From positions 992,001 to 1,056,000 of the forward strand of contig NZ_SJSA01000001.1 of the NCBI RefSeq assembly GCF_004766125.1: DNA of 64,000 nucleotides. The letters are read 5' to 3'. The notes beneath the pieces are model-generated. The model saw only the letters and a program-made list of their open reading frames with translations, was not told the DNA's origin and did no database searches. The stretch is from Duncaniella freteri. Lineage in GTDB: Bacteria; Bacteroidota; Bacteroidia; Bacteroidales; Muribaculaceae. The stretch's first letter is position 1. The number at the start of each line of letters is the position of its first letter. Shown in pieces: positions 53,443 through 63,421 of this stretch. A program made the translations under genes and the position numbers.

Positions 53443-55719
53443 TCAACATTTATTGTCAAGCACGGCAGCGTCGAGAACAGCTACAGCAATAAGATTAAGG
53501 ATATCGCGCACATCGGCATCCACATTTATAAAGTGTACAGGCTTTTTGAGACCCATCTGGATAGGACCGATTGACTCGCCTACCCCCATCTCAAGCATCA
53601 GACGGTAAGCAGCATTGGCTGCCGATAGATTGGGGAACACCAAAGTGTTGACCTCCTTGCCCATTAGCTTATTGAACGGGAACACCTTGTCGCGGACAGC
53701 ACTGTTGAGAGCATAGTTGATCTGCATCTCACCGTCAATAGGCAGTTCGGGAAACTCCTCATGCATACGCTCAACCACCTTGTGGACCTTGGTGCACTCA
53801 GGCTCCTCGTTGGAACCGAAATTGGAGTACGATACCATAGCCATCACAGGATCGTGTGCAAAGAACTTCACTGCATCGGCTGTGAGACGCGTGATATCCA
53901 TAAGGGTCTCCTCATCGGCATTTCCGTTTATCATGGTGTCGGCAAGGAAGTAAGTCCCCTTTGTGGTCTCAAGCACATGCATTGTGGCAAAATGGCTTAT
54001 GCCATCCTTCATGCCTATCACCTCGCGGGCTATTATTCCGGTCTTATTGTTGGCGGCACGTGTACCGGCAATGAAAGCGTCGGCATCGCCGTTCTCCACC
54101 ATCATCATGCCGAAATAGTTGCGGTCAAACATCTTGTCGAGCGCACTCTCGAAATTCTCGCCCTGACGCTGACGCTTCTCTGAAAGCTTCTCGGCATACT
54201 TCTCTCTTCGTGCAGCCTCACGGTCATGGCGAAGATTGACTATTTCTATACCTGAGATATCAAGTCCCAGACGCACAGCACGCTTCTCGATCATCTCCTC
54301 ATTGCCAAGCAGGATAGGTATGCAGAGACCGTCGGCAGCGGCGATAGTTGCGGCCCGGAGCATATTGTCAGTATTGGCTTCGGCAAACACCACACGCTTG
54401 GGATTGCAGCGTGCAGCCTCATTGAGCCGGCGGGTAAACTTGCGGTCGTTGCCCTTTAGGCGCAGAAGTTTCTCATCGTAGGCAGCCCAATCACCGATAG
54501 GACGACGCGCCACTCCGCTCTCCATCGCACCGCGTGCCACGGCAGGACTCACCGCTGTGAGAAGGCGGGGATCGAAAGGAGTGGGGATTATATATTCGCG
54601 ACCGAATTTCAGATTGGCACGGCCATAGGCGGCATTCACCACCTGAGGCACAGGCAGCTTAGCTATCTCGGCAATGGCACGCACAGCATAGATCTTCATT
54701 GTCTCGTTTATCTCAGTCGCACCGCAGTCAAGCGCGCCGCGGAATATATATGGGAACCCGAGCACATTGTTGATCTGATTGGGGTAATCGGAACGTCCTG
54801 TAGCCATGATGATATCCGGACGTACAGAGGTTGCCACCTCATAGGCTATCTCGGGATCAGGATTGGCAAGTGCAAACACTATAGGGCGCGGTGCCATCGA
54901 CTTCACCATCTCAGGTGTCACTACATCCTTAACCGAAAGCCCGAGGAACACATCGGCATCCTTCATAGCCTCAGCGAGAGAGCTAAGAGGCCGTGAAGTG
55001 GCGAAGAAGGCCTTCTGGGGATTGAGGTCAGTGCGCTTGTCGGAGATCACCCCTTTGCTGTCGCACATCACCACATTCTCCTTCTTAACACCAAGGGCTA
55101 TATATAGCTTGGTACATGACACCGCAGCCGCTCCGGCCCCATTGACCACAAGCTTCACATCCTCTATACGCTTCCCCTGTATCTCAAGGGCATTTAGAAG
55201 ACCTGCCGCCGATATTATGGCTGTGCCATGCTGGTCGTCGTGCATCACCGGAATGTCCATTTCCGCCTTAAGCCGGGTCTCTATTTCAAAACATTCGGGA
55301 GCTTTTATATCCTCAAGATTGATACCTCCGAAAGTAGGTCCGAGAGCCTTGACTATTGAGATGAATTTCTCAGGGTCCTTCTCGTCAACCTCTATGTCGT
55401 AGCAGTCAAGTCCGGCGAAAATCTTGAAAAGCAGAGCCTTTCCCTCCATCACAGGCTTTCCTGCAAGCGCACCGATGTCACCGAGACCGAGCACAGCAGT
55501 GCCGTTGGAGATAACAGCTACAAGATTCCCCTTGTCGGTATAATCATAAGCTTTCTCAGGAGCTTCCTGTATTTCAAGACAAGGATAAGCCACGCCGGGA
55601 GAGTAAGCGAGAGCAAGGTCAGCCTGTGTGGCATAAGGCTTGGTAGGTATAACTTCTATTTTGCCGGGGCGCGGATACTTGTGATAATCCAACGCCATCT
55701 GCTTTGTAACTTTTGCCAT
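53443..55719 (-). CDS. maeB: NADP-dependent malic enzyme fused to phosphotransacetylase-like domain
   Basis: A 758-residue fusion. The N-terminal 420 residues are a malic enzyme converting malate to pyruvate, CO2 and NADPH ([61 protein letters not shown](P) site [12 protein letters not shown]). The C-terminal 330 residues are a phosphate acetyltransferase-like domain ([36 protein letters not shown]), which in MaeB enzymes usually serves regulation by acetyl-CoA. The start at 55719 (MAKVTKQ) is preferred over 55740. Confidence 0.95.
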   Translation of the reverse strand: MAKVTKQMALDYHKYPRPGKIEVIPTKPYATQADLALAYSPGVAYPCLEIQEAPEKAYDYTDKGNLVAVISNGTAVLGLGDIGALAGKPVMEGKALLFKIFAGLDCYDIEVDEKDPEKFISIVKALGPTFGGINLEDIKAPECFEIETRLKAEMDIPVMHDDQHGTAIISAAGLLNALEIQGKRIEDVKLVVNGAGAAAVSCTKLYIALGVKKENVVMCDSKGVISDKRTDLNPQKAFFATSRPLSSLAEAMKDADVFLGLSVKDVVTPEMVKSMAPRPIVFALANPDPEIAYEVATSVRPDIIMATGRSDYPNQINNVLGFPYIFRGALDCGATEINETMKIYAVRAIAEIAKLPVPQVVNAAYGRANLKFGREYIIPTPFDPRLLTAVSPAVARGAMESGVARRPIGDWAAYDEKLLRLKGNDRKFTRRLNEAARCNPKRVVFAEANTDNMLRAATIAAADGLCIPILLGNEEMIEKRAVRLGLDISGIEIVNLRHDREAARREKYAEKLSEKRQRQGENFESALDKMFDRNYFGMMMVENGDADAFIAGTRAANNKTGIIAREVIGMKDGISHFATMHVLETTKGTYFLADTMINGNADEETLMDITRLTADAVKFFAHDPVMAMVSYSNFGSNEEPECTKVHKVVERMHEEFPELPIDGEMQINYALNSAVRDKVFPFNKLMGKEVNTLVFPNLSAANAAYRLMLEMGVGESIGPIQMGLKKPVHFINVDADVRDILNLIAVAVLDAAVLDNKC

Positions 55720-55748
55720 ATTATGAATTAAATTTCGCAATTTGGATA

Positions 55749-55756
55749 CAAAGTTA
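55749..55756 (-). promoter_or_regulatory. -7 box of maeB
   Basis: Minus-strand TAACTTTG, about 30 bases upstream of the start; no clear -33 element. Confidence 0.45.
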
Positions 55757-55954
55757 ACAAATTATAGGCTAAAATTGAAATTTCAATTACACATTGATAA
55801 GGATTTTTAACTCTACTGACATTTTTAAATATTATTCTCGATTTACTATGATTTCTGATAAGCCTAAAGACCACATATTGCGGATAGCGAGTTAAAATCT
55901 GTTATCCCAATGGCATCATATGCACAACAGCCTCAACAACCATATGATATCAAG

Positions 55955-55985
55955 TTTGCTAAGATTAAATTATTTGCGTAATTTT
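55955..55985 (+). promoter_or_regulatory. Promoter of ruvX
   Basis: TTG at 55955-55957 and TAATTTTG at 55978-55985 with a 20-base spacer. The leader to the ATG at 56000 is only about 10 bases. Confidence 0.6.
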
Positions 55986-55999
55986 GCGGACGTAAAAAA

Positions 56000-56419
56000 A
56001 TGGGACGGATACTTGCCATAGATTACGGTCGACGTCGCTGCGGGCTTGCAGTGACCGATCCGTTGCGCATAGTAGCCACAGCACTTGCCACAATCCCCCC
56101 AGTTGAACTTGTGTCCTTCATCAAGGAATACATGTCACGCGAAGTGGTCGACGAGATTGTGGTCGGGCTTCCCACCACCATGCGTGGCGAGCCGTCCGAC
56201 TCCATGCGCTACATCACCCCGGCAATGGGACGTCTGCGCAAAGAATTCCCAGGAATGAAATTTACAATGTGGGACGAACGTTTCACCTCCACCCTCGCCC
56301 ATCGTGCCATGCTCGACGCAGGGGTCAAGAAGAGTGACAGGCGCGACAAGGGAGCCATCGACCGCATGGCGGCAGTGATAATCCTGAATTCCTACCTGTC
56401 ATCATCAGCCGTCATATAA
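56000..56419 (+). CDS. ruvX: Holliday junction resolvase-like protein RuvX/YqgF
   Basis: A 139-residue RNase H-fold nuclease. GRILAIDYGRRRCGLAVTDP holds the first catalytic Asp, GLPTTMRGEPSD the middle motif, and MKFTMWDERFTSTLA and KKSDRRDKGAIDRMAA the later acidic residues. The family acts in Holliday junction resolution or 16S rRNA 5' processing; the latter is best supported for E. coli YqgF. It is followed by def, 98 bases downstream. Confidence 0.93.
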   Translation: MGRILAIDYGRRRCGLAVTDPLRIVATALATIPPVELVSFIKEYMSREVVDEIVVGLPTTMRGEPSDSMRYITPAMGRLRKEFPGMKFTMWDERFTSTLAHRAMLDAGVKKSDRRDKGAIDRMAAVIILNSYLSSSAVI

Positions 56420-56517
56420 AAACGGAGATGTGACAGAGCCCCCGCCCATAACAACCGACACAAAGATCAAGAACTTATAAACCCAATAACACCGCTGCCT
56501 GACAGGCAGAAAAAGCA

Positions 56518-57081
56518 ATGCGCCTCCCAGTATATCTTTACGGACACCCTGTGCTACGCAAGAGCTGCTCCGACATAGCTCCCGACCGAGAAGGTCTAAA
56601 AGAACTTATCGAAAACATGTATGCCACAATGTACGACAGCGAAGGCGTAGGCCTTGCCGGACCGCAGATAGGTCTTGCTGAACGCATAGTGGTAATAGAT
56701 GCCGACCCCGTAAAAGATTCTTTCCCGGAATGCGAAGGGCGTAGATTCACTCTCATCAACCCCGAAGTGGAAGTGCTCGACGGCGACACCGTGACCCGGG
56801 CTGAAGGATGCCTCAGCCTTCCGGGCCTGTCAGAGAACGTGCCGCGTGTGGAACATATACGCCTGCGCTGGGTGGACGAGAATTTCCAGCCTCATGAAGA
56901 GGAGATCTCAGGATTCCTTGCCCGCATAGTACAGCACGAATGCGACCACCTCGAAGGAAAACTCTACATCGACCATATATCCATGATACGCCGCCAGCTC
57001 ATAAAGAGCAAACTCAACGGCATACTCACCGGCCGTGTGCGTTGCGACTATCCTGCCAAATACGTCCCCCGAAAAAAATGA
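56518..57081 (+). CDS. def: Peptide deformylase
   Basis: A 187-residue metalloenzyme that removes the formyl group from new proteins. The three motifs are intact: EGVGLAGPQIG, EGCLSLPGL (metal Cys) and QHECDHLEGKLYID (HExxH). The C-terminus is a basic tail. It lies downstream of ruvX and ends 1 base before the second hairpin element. Confidence 0.96.
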   Translation: MRLPVYLYGHPVLRKSCSDIAPDREGLKELIENMYATMYDSEGVGLAGPQIGLAERIVVIDADPVKDSFPECEGRRFTLINPEVEVLDGDTVTRAEGCLSLPGLSENVPRVEHIRLRWVDENFQPHEEEISGFLARIVQHECDHLEGKLYIDHISMIRRQLIKSKLNGILTGRVRCDYPAKYVPRKK

Positions 57082-57284
57082 CTATGGGACCAGAAAGTCT
57101 TAGGACCATAGGATTATATTATTAAAAGACAGGAGAACAGGAGAACTTTTTTCAGACCAGAGAACCAGAGACCTATAGTTTTAATCTATATTCCGGCTCA
57201 TATCCTGGTCTGAAAAAAGTTCTCCTGTTCTCCTGTCTTTTAATATTATCCTATAGCTCTTTGGCCCTATAGTCCTAAAAGGTT
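57082..57284. repeat. Long hairpin intergenic element, copy 2
   Basis: A perfect 40-bp inverted repeat (57121-57160 with 57205-57244) around a 44-base loop, with imperfect pairing continuing outward to about 57109 and 57254. It shares arm and loop sequence with copy 1 in inverted orientation. It fills the gap between the convergent def and nucleoside kinase genes. Confidence 0.85.
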
Positions 57285-57288
57285 GCAT

Positions 57289-58947
57289 TCAATACTTGAA
57301 CGAGGAGCCGCCAAGGAACTCTCGAATAAGCGAAGTGGGCGGGATAAGCCTCGACGAGACCGAAGCAAAATAGCCAAGGAAATGCCTCAGGCGGTGAGCC
57401 TGTGCATATTCAGGCACATCGCGGGGCACTGTACGCAACACCCGCTCAGCCTCATCGCGCATCACACTAAGCTCAAATATGAACGATGAATTGAACATCG
57501 AATCAGCATTTTCCTGATAAGGGAATATCCATCTCTCCTCACCGCGGCGCACACTCGGCCAGCGGCGTATGGTCGACATGGCGGAAGTGCCGCGATACTT
57601 ATAGTCTCGGATTATGCGGCGGAGCAGACGGTTGTCGGTGGTCGACACCCAGTTATGGTCATCAATGGAGATGGTGGAAAGCGCGGAGACGTACACCCTG
57701 TACTTCATCTCGTCAGCCACCGCACTTGTCAGTTCCGGATTAAGCCCGTGTATCCCCTCAATAAGCAGGACACCGTCAGCAGGAAGCGATATCCTCTTAC
57801 CTTTGAACTCACGTATACCTTTTTCAAAATTGTATGTGGGGATCTCCACCTCATCACCTTTTATGAGGGCACACAGATGCTCGTTGAACAGCTCCAGATC
57901 AAGAGCCATAAGGGATTCGTAATCATAGTCGCCGGTCTCGTCCCTCGGAGTGAGATGACGGTCCACAAAATAATCATCAAGCGAGATCATCACAGGTCGC
58001 AGCAGATTGGTGAGCAGCTCTATGGCGAGCCTCTTGGTGAAAGTGGTCTTGCCCGAAGAGGAAGGTCCGGCTATGAGCACTACCTTGGCTCCCCCTGCCC
58101 TGTGACGGTCAGTGATTGTCTGGGCTATCCCGCGTATATGTTTGGTGTGAAGTGCCTCTGCCACATTGATCATCATGCCAGACTCCCCGCTCTCCACAGC
58201 TCGGTTAAGCGAACCGGCATTACTTATACCTATGATACGGTTAAACTCCTGATATGCCTGGAATGCGCGGAACAGTTTGGGCTGATACCTCTCCTTGGCA
58301 GGGCATCCCGCATCCGAAGGGTCACATCCAAGAAGCAGGAAACCCTCCTCATAAGGCACAAACCCAAACTCACCCAGAAGCCCTGTACGCGGCACCAATG
58401 GCGACAGAGTGGTATCAGCCAGTCCGTCAAGGCGGTAATATATTGTATATAGCTCGTGGAGCGACTCAAGCAGTGCCACCTTGGCATACAGCCCCTGTTC
58501 ACGGAACATATCTATCACCTCGGCTGTAGGCTTCTCCTTGCGCTCGATGGGGAGGTCGGCGGCTATCAGACGGCGCATCTCCGAAGCAATGTCGCGTGCT
58601 GCCATCTCCCTGTCAAGATCGATTTCCGTGATACGCACATAGTATCCTCCCGACACGGCGTTGCATATCTCAAGCCGTGCACCGGGGGCCACACGCGTCA
58701 CCGCACGGTATAGCACCATGCAGAGCGAACGTATATAGCAACGCTGCCCGGCGGCATCACCCACAGGGACAAACTCTACCTGCTTCGGAGCATAGAGGGG
58801 GAACGACAAGCCCTCCTCCTTGTTATTTACGCGGGCACACAACGGAGTGAAACCAAGGCGTCCGGCAAGACGCCCCACCACACTCTGCAACGTCTCCCCT
58901 CCTTCAAAGGGGACATATTCCTTAAGATTGACACAGTAGAGTTTCAT
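57289..58947 (-). CDS. TGS-like plus uridine kinase-type nucleoside kinase
   Basis: A 552-residue protein. The N-terminal 60 residues resemble a TGS domain (YVPFEGGETLQSVVGRLAGRLG), and the next 130 or so resemble the threonyl-tRNA synthetase editing fold seen in these bacterial fusions, though the usual His-containing motif reads NAVSGGYYVRI. The C-terminal half is a uridine-kinase-like P-loop kinase (VLIAGPSSSGKTTFTKRL, ISLDDYFVDR, LLIEGIHGLNPEL, LRRIIRDYKYRG). It is annotated in relatives as nucleoside kinase; the substrate and the purpose of the fusion are uncertain. Confidence 0.82.
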   Translation of the reverse strand: MKLYCVNLKEYVPFEGGETLQSVVGRLAGRLGFTPLCARVNNKEEGLSFPLYAPKQVEFVPVGDAAGQRCYIRSLCMVLYRAVTRVAPGARLEICNAVSGGYYVRITEIDLDREMAARDIASEMRRLIAADLPIERKEKPTAEVIDMFREQGLYAKVALLESLHELYTIYYRLDGLADTTLSPLVPRTGLLGEFGFVPYEEGFLLLGCDPSDAGCPAKERYQPKLFRAFQAYQEFNRIIGISNAGSLNRAVESGESGMMINVAEALHTKHIRGIAQTITDRHRAGGAKVVLIAGPSSSGKTTFTKRLAIELLTNLLRPVMISLDDYFVDRHLTPRDETGDYDYESLMALDLELFNEHLCALIKGDEVEIPTYNFEKGIREFKGKRISLPADGVLLIEGIHGLNPELTSAVADEMKYRVYVSALSTISIDDHNWVSTTDNRLLRRIIRDYKYRGTSAMSTIRRWPSVRRGEERWIFPYQENADSMFNSSFIFELSVMRDEAERVLRTVPRDVPEYAQAHRLRHFLGYFASVSSRLIPPTSLIREFLGGSSFKY

Positions 58948-59188
58948 AACTATAACCTGATGAATGAATGTGACACTTCAGCTTGTCATTGCCAAATTTA
59001 TCAAAATTTTGCTTATACTCCAAGCCCATTATCCATAATAACCAATATCCGCGACAAAAAGTTGCACCGGCACTATCCGGGAGAAAGAATGCTCCGATAT
59101 TCTGATTATTTCGCCAATCGTCTGCTTGACAACAAAAAAATTATCTGTTTTAATGGTTTGAGATAGTGAGATATTGCACTTAAATTTG

Positions 59189-59196
59189 TACCTTTG
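59189..59196 (+). promoter_or_regulatory. -7 box of pheT
   Basis: TACCTTTG 22 bases upstream of the ATG at 59219. The -33 region is not obvious; the nearest TTG (59174-59176) is too close. Confidence 0.45.
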
Positions 59197-59218
59197 CCGA
59201 TTGAAAAAGCATTCTTTT

Positions 59219-61687
59219 ATGAATATTTCCTACAATTGGCTTAAAAAATACATCGATTTTGACCTCACACCTGACGAAGTTGCGGCAGCACTGACCTCGA
59301 CCGGACTTGAGACCGGCAGTGTCGAGGAGGTCGAATCCATCCGCGGAGGTCTGCGCGGAATAGTCATAGGCAAAGTGCTCACATGTGTGGAGCATCCCAA
59401 CAGCGACCATCTACACATCACAACCGTTGACCTCGGCGACGGCGAAGCCACACAGATAGTGTGCGGCGCGCCCAATGTCGCAGCAGGTCAGACAGTAGTG
59501 GTCGCCACAGTAGGCACCACGCTCTACGGAGCGGAGGGAGAGGAATTCCAGATAAAGAAATCCAAAATACGCGGTGTGGAATCCTTCGGCATGATATGTG
59601 CCGAGGACGAGATAGGCGTAGGCAACTCCCATGACGGCATCATCGTTATAGCCGAGGATGTCAAGCCCGGCACTCCTGCCGCCGAGTACTTCGGACTCAC
59701 ATCCGACTATGTGCTTGAAGTGGACCTCACTCCCAACCGTATCGACGCAGCATCGCACTATGGTGTGGCACGCGACCTCGGAGCATGGCTCTCATGCCAT
59801 GCCAAGCCTGGAAATCTCACACGTCCATCGGTGGAAGCCTTCGCAATCGAAGCTCCCGAAGGCGGCGTGAAGGTAAGAGTCGACAACACCGAGGCATGCC
59901 CCCGCTACAGCGGAGTCACCATCACAGGTGTCACAGTAAAGGAATCCCCAAAATGGCTCCAGGATCTCCTGTCTGCCGTAGGGTTGCGCCCTATCAACAA
60001 CATCGTCGACATAACCAACTACCTGCTCCATGCAATGGGCCAGCCACTCCACTGCTTCGACGTCGATAAGATCGCAGGCGGAGAAGTGATTGTAAGGAAT
60101 GCCGAGCAGGGCGCAAAATTCGTCACTCTCGACGGCGTGGAACACACACTCGACTCGCGCGACCTCATGATATGCAACACACGCGAGCCGATGTGCATAG
60201 CCGGAGTGTTCGGAGGTCTGGACTCCGGTGTCACCGAATCCACGACATCTGTATTCCTTGAGAGTGCTTATTTCAATCCTACATCGGTGCGCAAGACCGC
60301 TCGCCGACACGGACTCAACACTGACTCTTCTTTCCGTTTCGAACGCGGTGTCGACCCCAACAACACCACCTATGTGCTCCACCTCGCCGCCCTTATGGTG
60401 AAGGAGCTTGCAGGAGGCACCATCACAGGTCCCGAAATCGACATATACCCCTCAGTGATCGAGCCGGCAGAAGTGACCCTTGATTTCGATTACGCCACCC
60501 GGCTTGTGGGTAAACACATCCCCTCCGACACCATGATCGCCATCCTCAAGAGCCTTGAGATGGAGATTATGACTGCCGGCGAGAAGGATGTCACCGTCAA
60601 GGTGCCCACCTATCGCGTCGATGTGACACGCCCATGCGATGTGGTCGAGGATATACTGAGAATCTACGGTTACAACAATGTGGAAATCTCCTCCACAGTC
60701 CACTCCTCACTATCCTACAAGAGCCGCGAGGATGAAGAGAACAGTCTGCGCGACCTCATCAGCGAGCAGCTGTGCGGAGAAGGCTTCAACGAGATCCTCA
60801 ACAATTCCCTGACACGCGAAGCCTACTACGCCGATCTCGAACAGATGTCGGCGGACCATTGCGTCAGGCTCCTCAACCCATTGAGCAACGACCTCAATGT
60901 GATGCGCCAGACACTCCTGTTCGGCGGTCTCGAATCAGCCTCCCACAACATCAACCGCCGCGAAAGCGACCTGCTGATGTATGAGTTCGGCAACGTATAC
61001 ATATTCAACCCGGAAGCCAAAGGCAATCCCGAAGCAGTTCTCGCACCCTACAGGCAACACTCACGCCTTGGCATATGGATGAGCGGACTTCTCCGTCAGC
61101 CATCATGGGCACGCTCTGCCGCCGAGGTAACATTCTACGACCTCAAGGCTGTGGTAGCCAACATACTCCGCCGACTCGGCATTTCCGCCTCAGAGATAAA
61201 ATATACCACATCAGCCAACGAGATTTATGCTGCCGGACTCGACATCTCCACTCGTTCAGGCAAGCAGATAGGCTCGCTCGGCATCCTCGCCAAGAAGATT
61301 CTCAACAAGGCAGACATCAAGCAGGCTGTCATGTATGCCGAGCTTGACTGGAACACCCTTGTCGGACTCTCCGTCAAGAAAAAAGTGACTTTCGCCGCAC
61401 TGCCGAAGACCCAGGCCGTGAAACGCGACCTCGCGCTATTGCTCGACAAGAACATCACTATGGAACGTGTCGAAGCCACAGTTCGAGCCAGCGAAAAACG
61501 TCTGCTGAAGGACATCTCTCTATTCGACGTTTACGAAGGGAAGAATCTCCCGGAAGGCAAAAAGTCCTATGCCATCACCCTCACACTTCAGGATGATGAG
61601 AAGACACTCCAGGACAAACAGATCGAAGCTGTGATGAGCAAGGTGATAACCAATCTCACCAAGCAGCTCGGAGCAGAACTCAGATAG
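59219..61687 (+). CDS. pheT: Phenylalanyl-tRNA synthetase beta subunit
   Basis: An 822-residue beta subunit of the alpha2-beta2 enzyme. The N-terminal tRNA-binding OB domain spans residues about 39-150 (GIVIGKVLTCVEHPNSDHLHITTVDLG), followed by the B3/B4 editing domain (CPRYSGVTITGVTVKESPKWLQ), B5, the core (TARRHGLNTDSSFRFERGVDPN) and the C-terminal ferredoxin-fold anticodon-binding domain (TFAALPKTQAVKRDLALLLDKNI). The start at 59219 gives MNISYNWLKKYIDF, the family N-terminus. pheS is not in the window. Confidence 0.97.
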   Translation: MNISYNWLKKYIDFDLTPDEVAAALTSTGLETGSVEEVESIRGGLRGIVIGKVLTCVEHPNSDHLHITTVDLGDGEATQIVCGAPNVAAGQTVVVATVGTTLYGAEGEEFQIKKSKIRGVESFGMICAEDEIGVGNSHDGIIVIAEDVKPGTPAAEYFGLTSDYVLEVDLTPNRIDAASHYGVARDLGAWLSCHAKPGNLTRPSVEAFAIEAPEGGVKVRVDNTEACPRYSGVTITGVTVKESPKWLQDLLSAVGLRPINNIVDITNYLLHAMGQPLHCFDVDKIAGGEVIVRNAEQGAKFVTLDGVEHTLDSRDLMICNTREPMCIAGVFGGLDSGVTESTTSVFLESAYFNPTSVRKTARRHGLNTDSSFRFERGVDPNNTTYVLHLAALMVKELAGGTITGPEIDIYPSVIEPAEVTLDFDYATRLVGKHIPSDTMIAILKSLEMEIMTAGEKDVTVKVPTYRVDVTRPCDVVEDILRIYGYNNVEISSTVHSSLSYKSREDEENSLRDLISEQLCGEGFNEILNNSLTREAYYADLEQMSADHCVRLLNPLSNDLNVMRQTLLFGGLESASHNINRRESDLLMYEFGNVYIFNPEAKGNPEAVLAPYRQHSRLGIWMSGLLRQPSWARSAAEVTFYDLKAVVANILRRLGISASEIKYTTSANEIYAAGLDISTRSGKQIGSLGILAKKILNKADIKQAVMYAELDWNTLVGLSVKKKVTFAALPKTQAVKRDLALLLDKNITMERVEATVRASEKRLLKDISLFDVYEGKNLPEGKKSYAITLTLQDDEKTLQDKQIEAVMSKVITNLTKQLGAELR

Positions 61688-61739
61688 AGTGCCTCAACTG
61701 ACCTTAATTATCAAAAAAATTATACTATAATACTTTACA

Positions 61740-62489
61740 ATGGGAAGAGCATTTGAATACCGCAAAGCCCGCAAGCTCAAACGCTGGGGCAATATGTCCC
61801 GCACATTCACACGCATAGGCAAGGAAATCACCATCGCCGCAAAAGCAGGCGGACCGGACCCCTCCACCAACCCTCGTCTGCGTGCTCTCATGCAGAACGC
61901 CAAGGCTGCAAATATGCCAAAGGACACAGTGGAACGCGCCATCAAGAAAGCCACTGACAAGGACGCAAGCGACTACAAGGAGATCATCTACGAAGGATAC
62001 GGACCCTTCGGTATCGCAATCGTGGTCGAGGCTGCAACCGACAACAACACCCGCACCGTGGCAAACGTGCGTTCCTACTTCACAAAGCACGGCGGCACTC
62101 TCGGCACCCAGGGTTCACTCTCATTCATGTTTGACCACAAGAGCGTATTCAAGATCAAGCCCAAAGAAGGAGTCTCACTCGAAGACCTCGAACTTGAGCT
62201 TATCGATTACGGCGTGGACGAACTTGAGGATATCGTTGACGAGGAGTCGGGCGACGAGCAGGTAGTGCTCTATGGTGCTTTCGAGGAATACTCCAATATA
62301 CAGAAGTACCTTGAGGACAACGGCTTTGAGATCATCTCATCCGAGTTTGAGCGCATCCCCCACGAGCTCAAGGAGGTCACCGCCGAGCAGCGTGTCACCC
62401 TTGAGAAACTCCTCGAAAAATTTGAGGACGACGAGGATGTACAGAACGTGTTCCACAACATGAAGGAAGAGGATGGCGACGCGGAGTAA
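61740..62489 (+). CDS. YebC/PmpR-family DNA-binding protein
   Basis: A 249-residue YebC-type protein (MGRAFEYRKARKLKRWGNMSRTFTRIGKEI, MPKDTVERAIKKATDKDASDY, YEGYGPFGIAIVVEAATDNNTRTVANVRS). The group is annotated as transcriptional regulator; recent work links some members to relief of ribosome stalling at polyproline. It lies 52 bases after pheT and is followed by a terminator, so the two are probably co-transcribed. Confidence 0.93.
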   Translation: MGRAFEYRKARKLKRWGNMSRTFTRIGKEITIAAKAGGPDPSTNPRLRALMQNAKAANMPKDTVERAIKKATDKDASDYKEIIYEGYGPFGIAIVVEAATDNNTRTVANVRSYFTKHGGTLGTQGSLSFMFDHKSVFKIKPKEGVSLEDLELELIDYGVDELEDIVDEESGDEQVVLYGAFEEYSNIQKYLEDNGFEIISSEFERIPHELKEVTAEQRVTLEKLLEKFEDDEDVQNVFHNMKEEDGDAE

Positions 62490-62527
62490 TCACTCCCCGG
62501 AAAGCTAATCTTAATACAGACCTTACT

Positions 62528-62568
62528 CAGATCCCCTGTGTCCTGGCTATCAGGACACAGGGGATCTG
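62528..62568. terminator. Bidirectional terminator after yebC
   Basis: Perfect 18-bp arms (62528-62545 with 62551-62568), a 5-base loop and a T-rich tail, between the convergent yebC and sigma genes. Confidence 0.9.
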
Positions 62569-62577
62569 TCTATATTT

Positions 62578-63219
62578 TCACAGCAGCTCACACCCTGACC
62601 GCATCTCATCGACAATCCTCATCAATAACGACGGCGAATCCGATACCCTCGTCATCACATAAAGCATAATCAGCGTATTGGCATCCGCTCCAAGATAGCC
62701 GCGCAGCAGGTCAAGCATTCGGGCTTTTCGTTTCTTCACCGTGATCTCGGCGACATCAAGCATTCGGGCAATCTCCTGATTTTTCAGACCCTGCTCAAAA
62801 TTCAGCCTGAATATCTCCTTGTATTGGTCAGGCAATCTCTCTATGGCAGCAAAAAGAGTGTCGAGAGCCTCCTGGCGCATAAGCCAATAGGAGCAATCGT
62901 GCTCCACATCATCCCCTCCGCAATCGTTCAGTGCCTCCGAGGCATAGTCATCGACAATACCCCTGTGGCGCAACAGGTTAGAAACCCTGCGCCTCACACA
63001 CTGAAGCATATACCATCGCCAGTGCACAGCACTCTCTATCTCATCACGGTGCTCATAAGTCGAAAGCACTGCATCCTGTACGGCATCCTCCGCCATAAAC
63101 GCCATCTTTGCCCCGAGCATACGCGATGCAAAGGTCAACAATCCCGGATACATAATCTTGTAGAAAGGGACCATCTGACCGGCAAGAAAACATCTATAGA
63201 GCGATTCGTAATCTATCAT
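62578..63219 (-). CDS. ECF-type RNA polymerase sigma factor
   Basis: A 213-residue sigma factor. Region 2: VPFYKIMYPGLLTFASRMLGAKMAFMAEDAVQDAVLSTYEHRDEIESAVHWRWYMLQCVRRRVSNLLRH. Region 4: LPDQYKEIFRLNFEQGLKNQEIARMLDVAEITVKKRKARMLDLLRGYLG. It has its own promoter (63237-63267) and lies divergent from a FecR-like anti-sigma gene, its probable partner. Confidence 0.9.
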   Translation of the reverse strand: MIDYESLYRCFLAGQMVPFYKIMYPGLLTFASRMLGAKMAFMAEDAVQDAVLSTYEHRDEIESAVHWRWYMLQCVRRRVSNLLRHRGIVDDYASEALNDCGGDDVEHDCSYWLMRQEALDTLFAAIERLPDQYKEIFRLNFEQGLKNQEIARMLDVAEITVKKRKARMLDLLRGYLGADANTLIMLYVMTRVSDSPSLLMRIVDEMRSGCELL

Positions 63220-63236
63220 GCCTGATTGAATTGCAG

Positions 63237-63267
63237 CAAAGTTATAAAGTTTTATCCCAAATCACAA
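63237..63267 (-). promoter_or_regulatory. Promoter of the ECF sigma gene
   Basis: On the minus strand TTG (63265-63267) and TAACTTTG (63237-63244) with a 20-base spacer. Leader of about 15 bases. Confidence 0.6.
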
Positions 63268-63421
63268 GAATAATGCAAGTTTTAGGAGTCTATTTAAGAT
63301 AAAAGCCCCATATATTCCATCAAATTCATATACCATAATATTTATTTTAAAAAATTTGGTGAAATAAGTATACTTTTATGCAATACGCGTGTAATCTATG
63401 TTAAATACCCAATTATAATCC

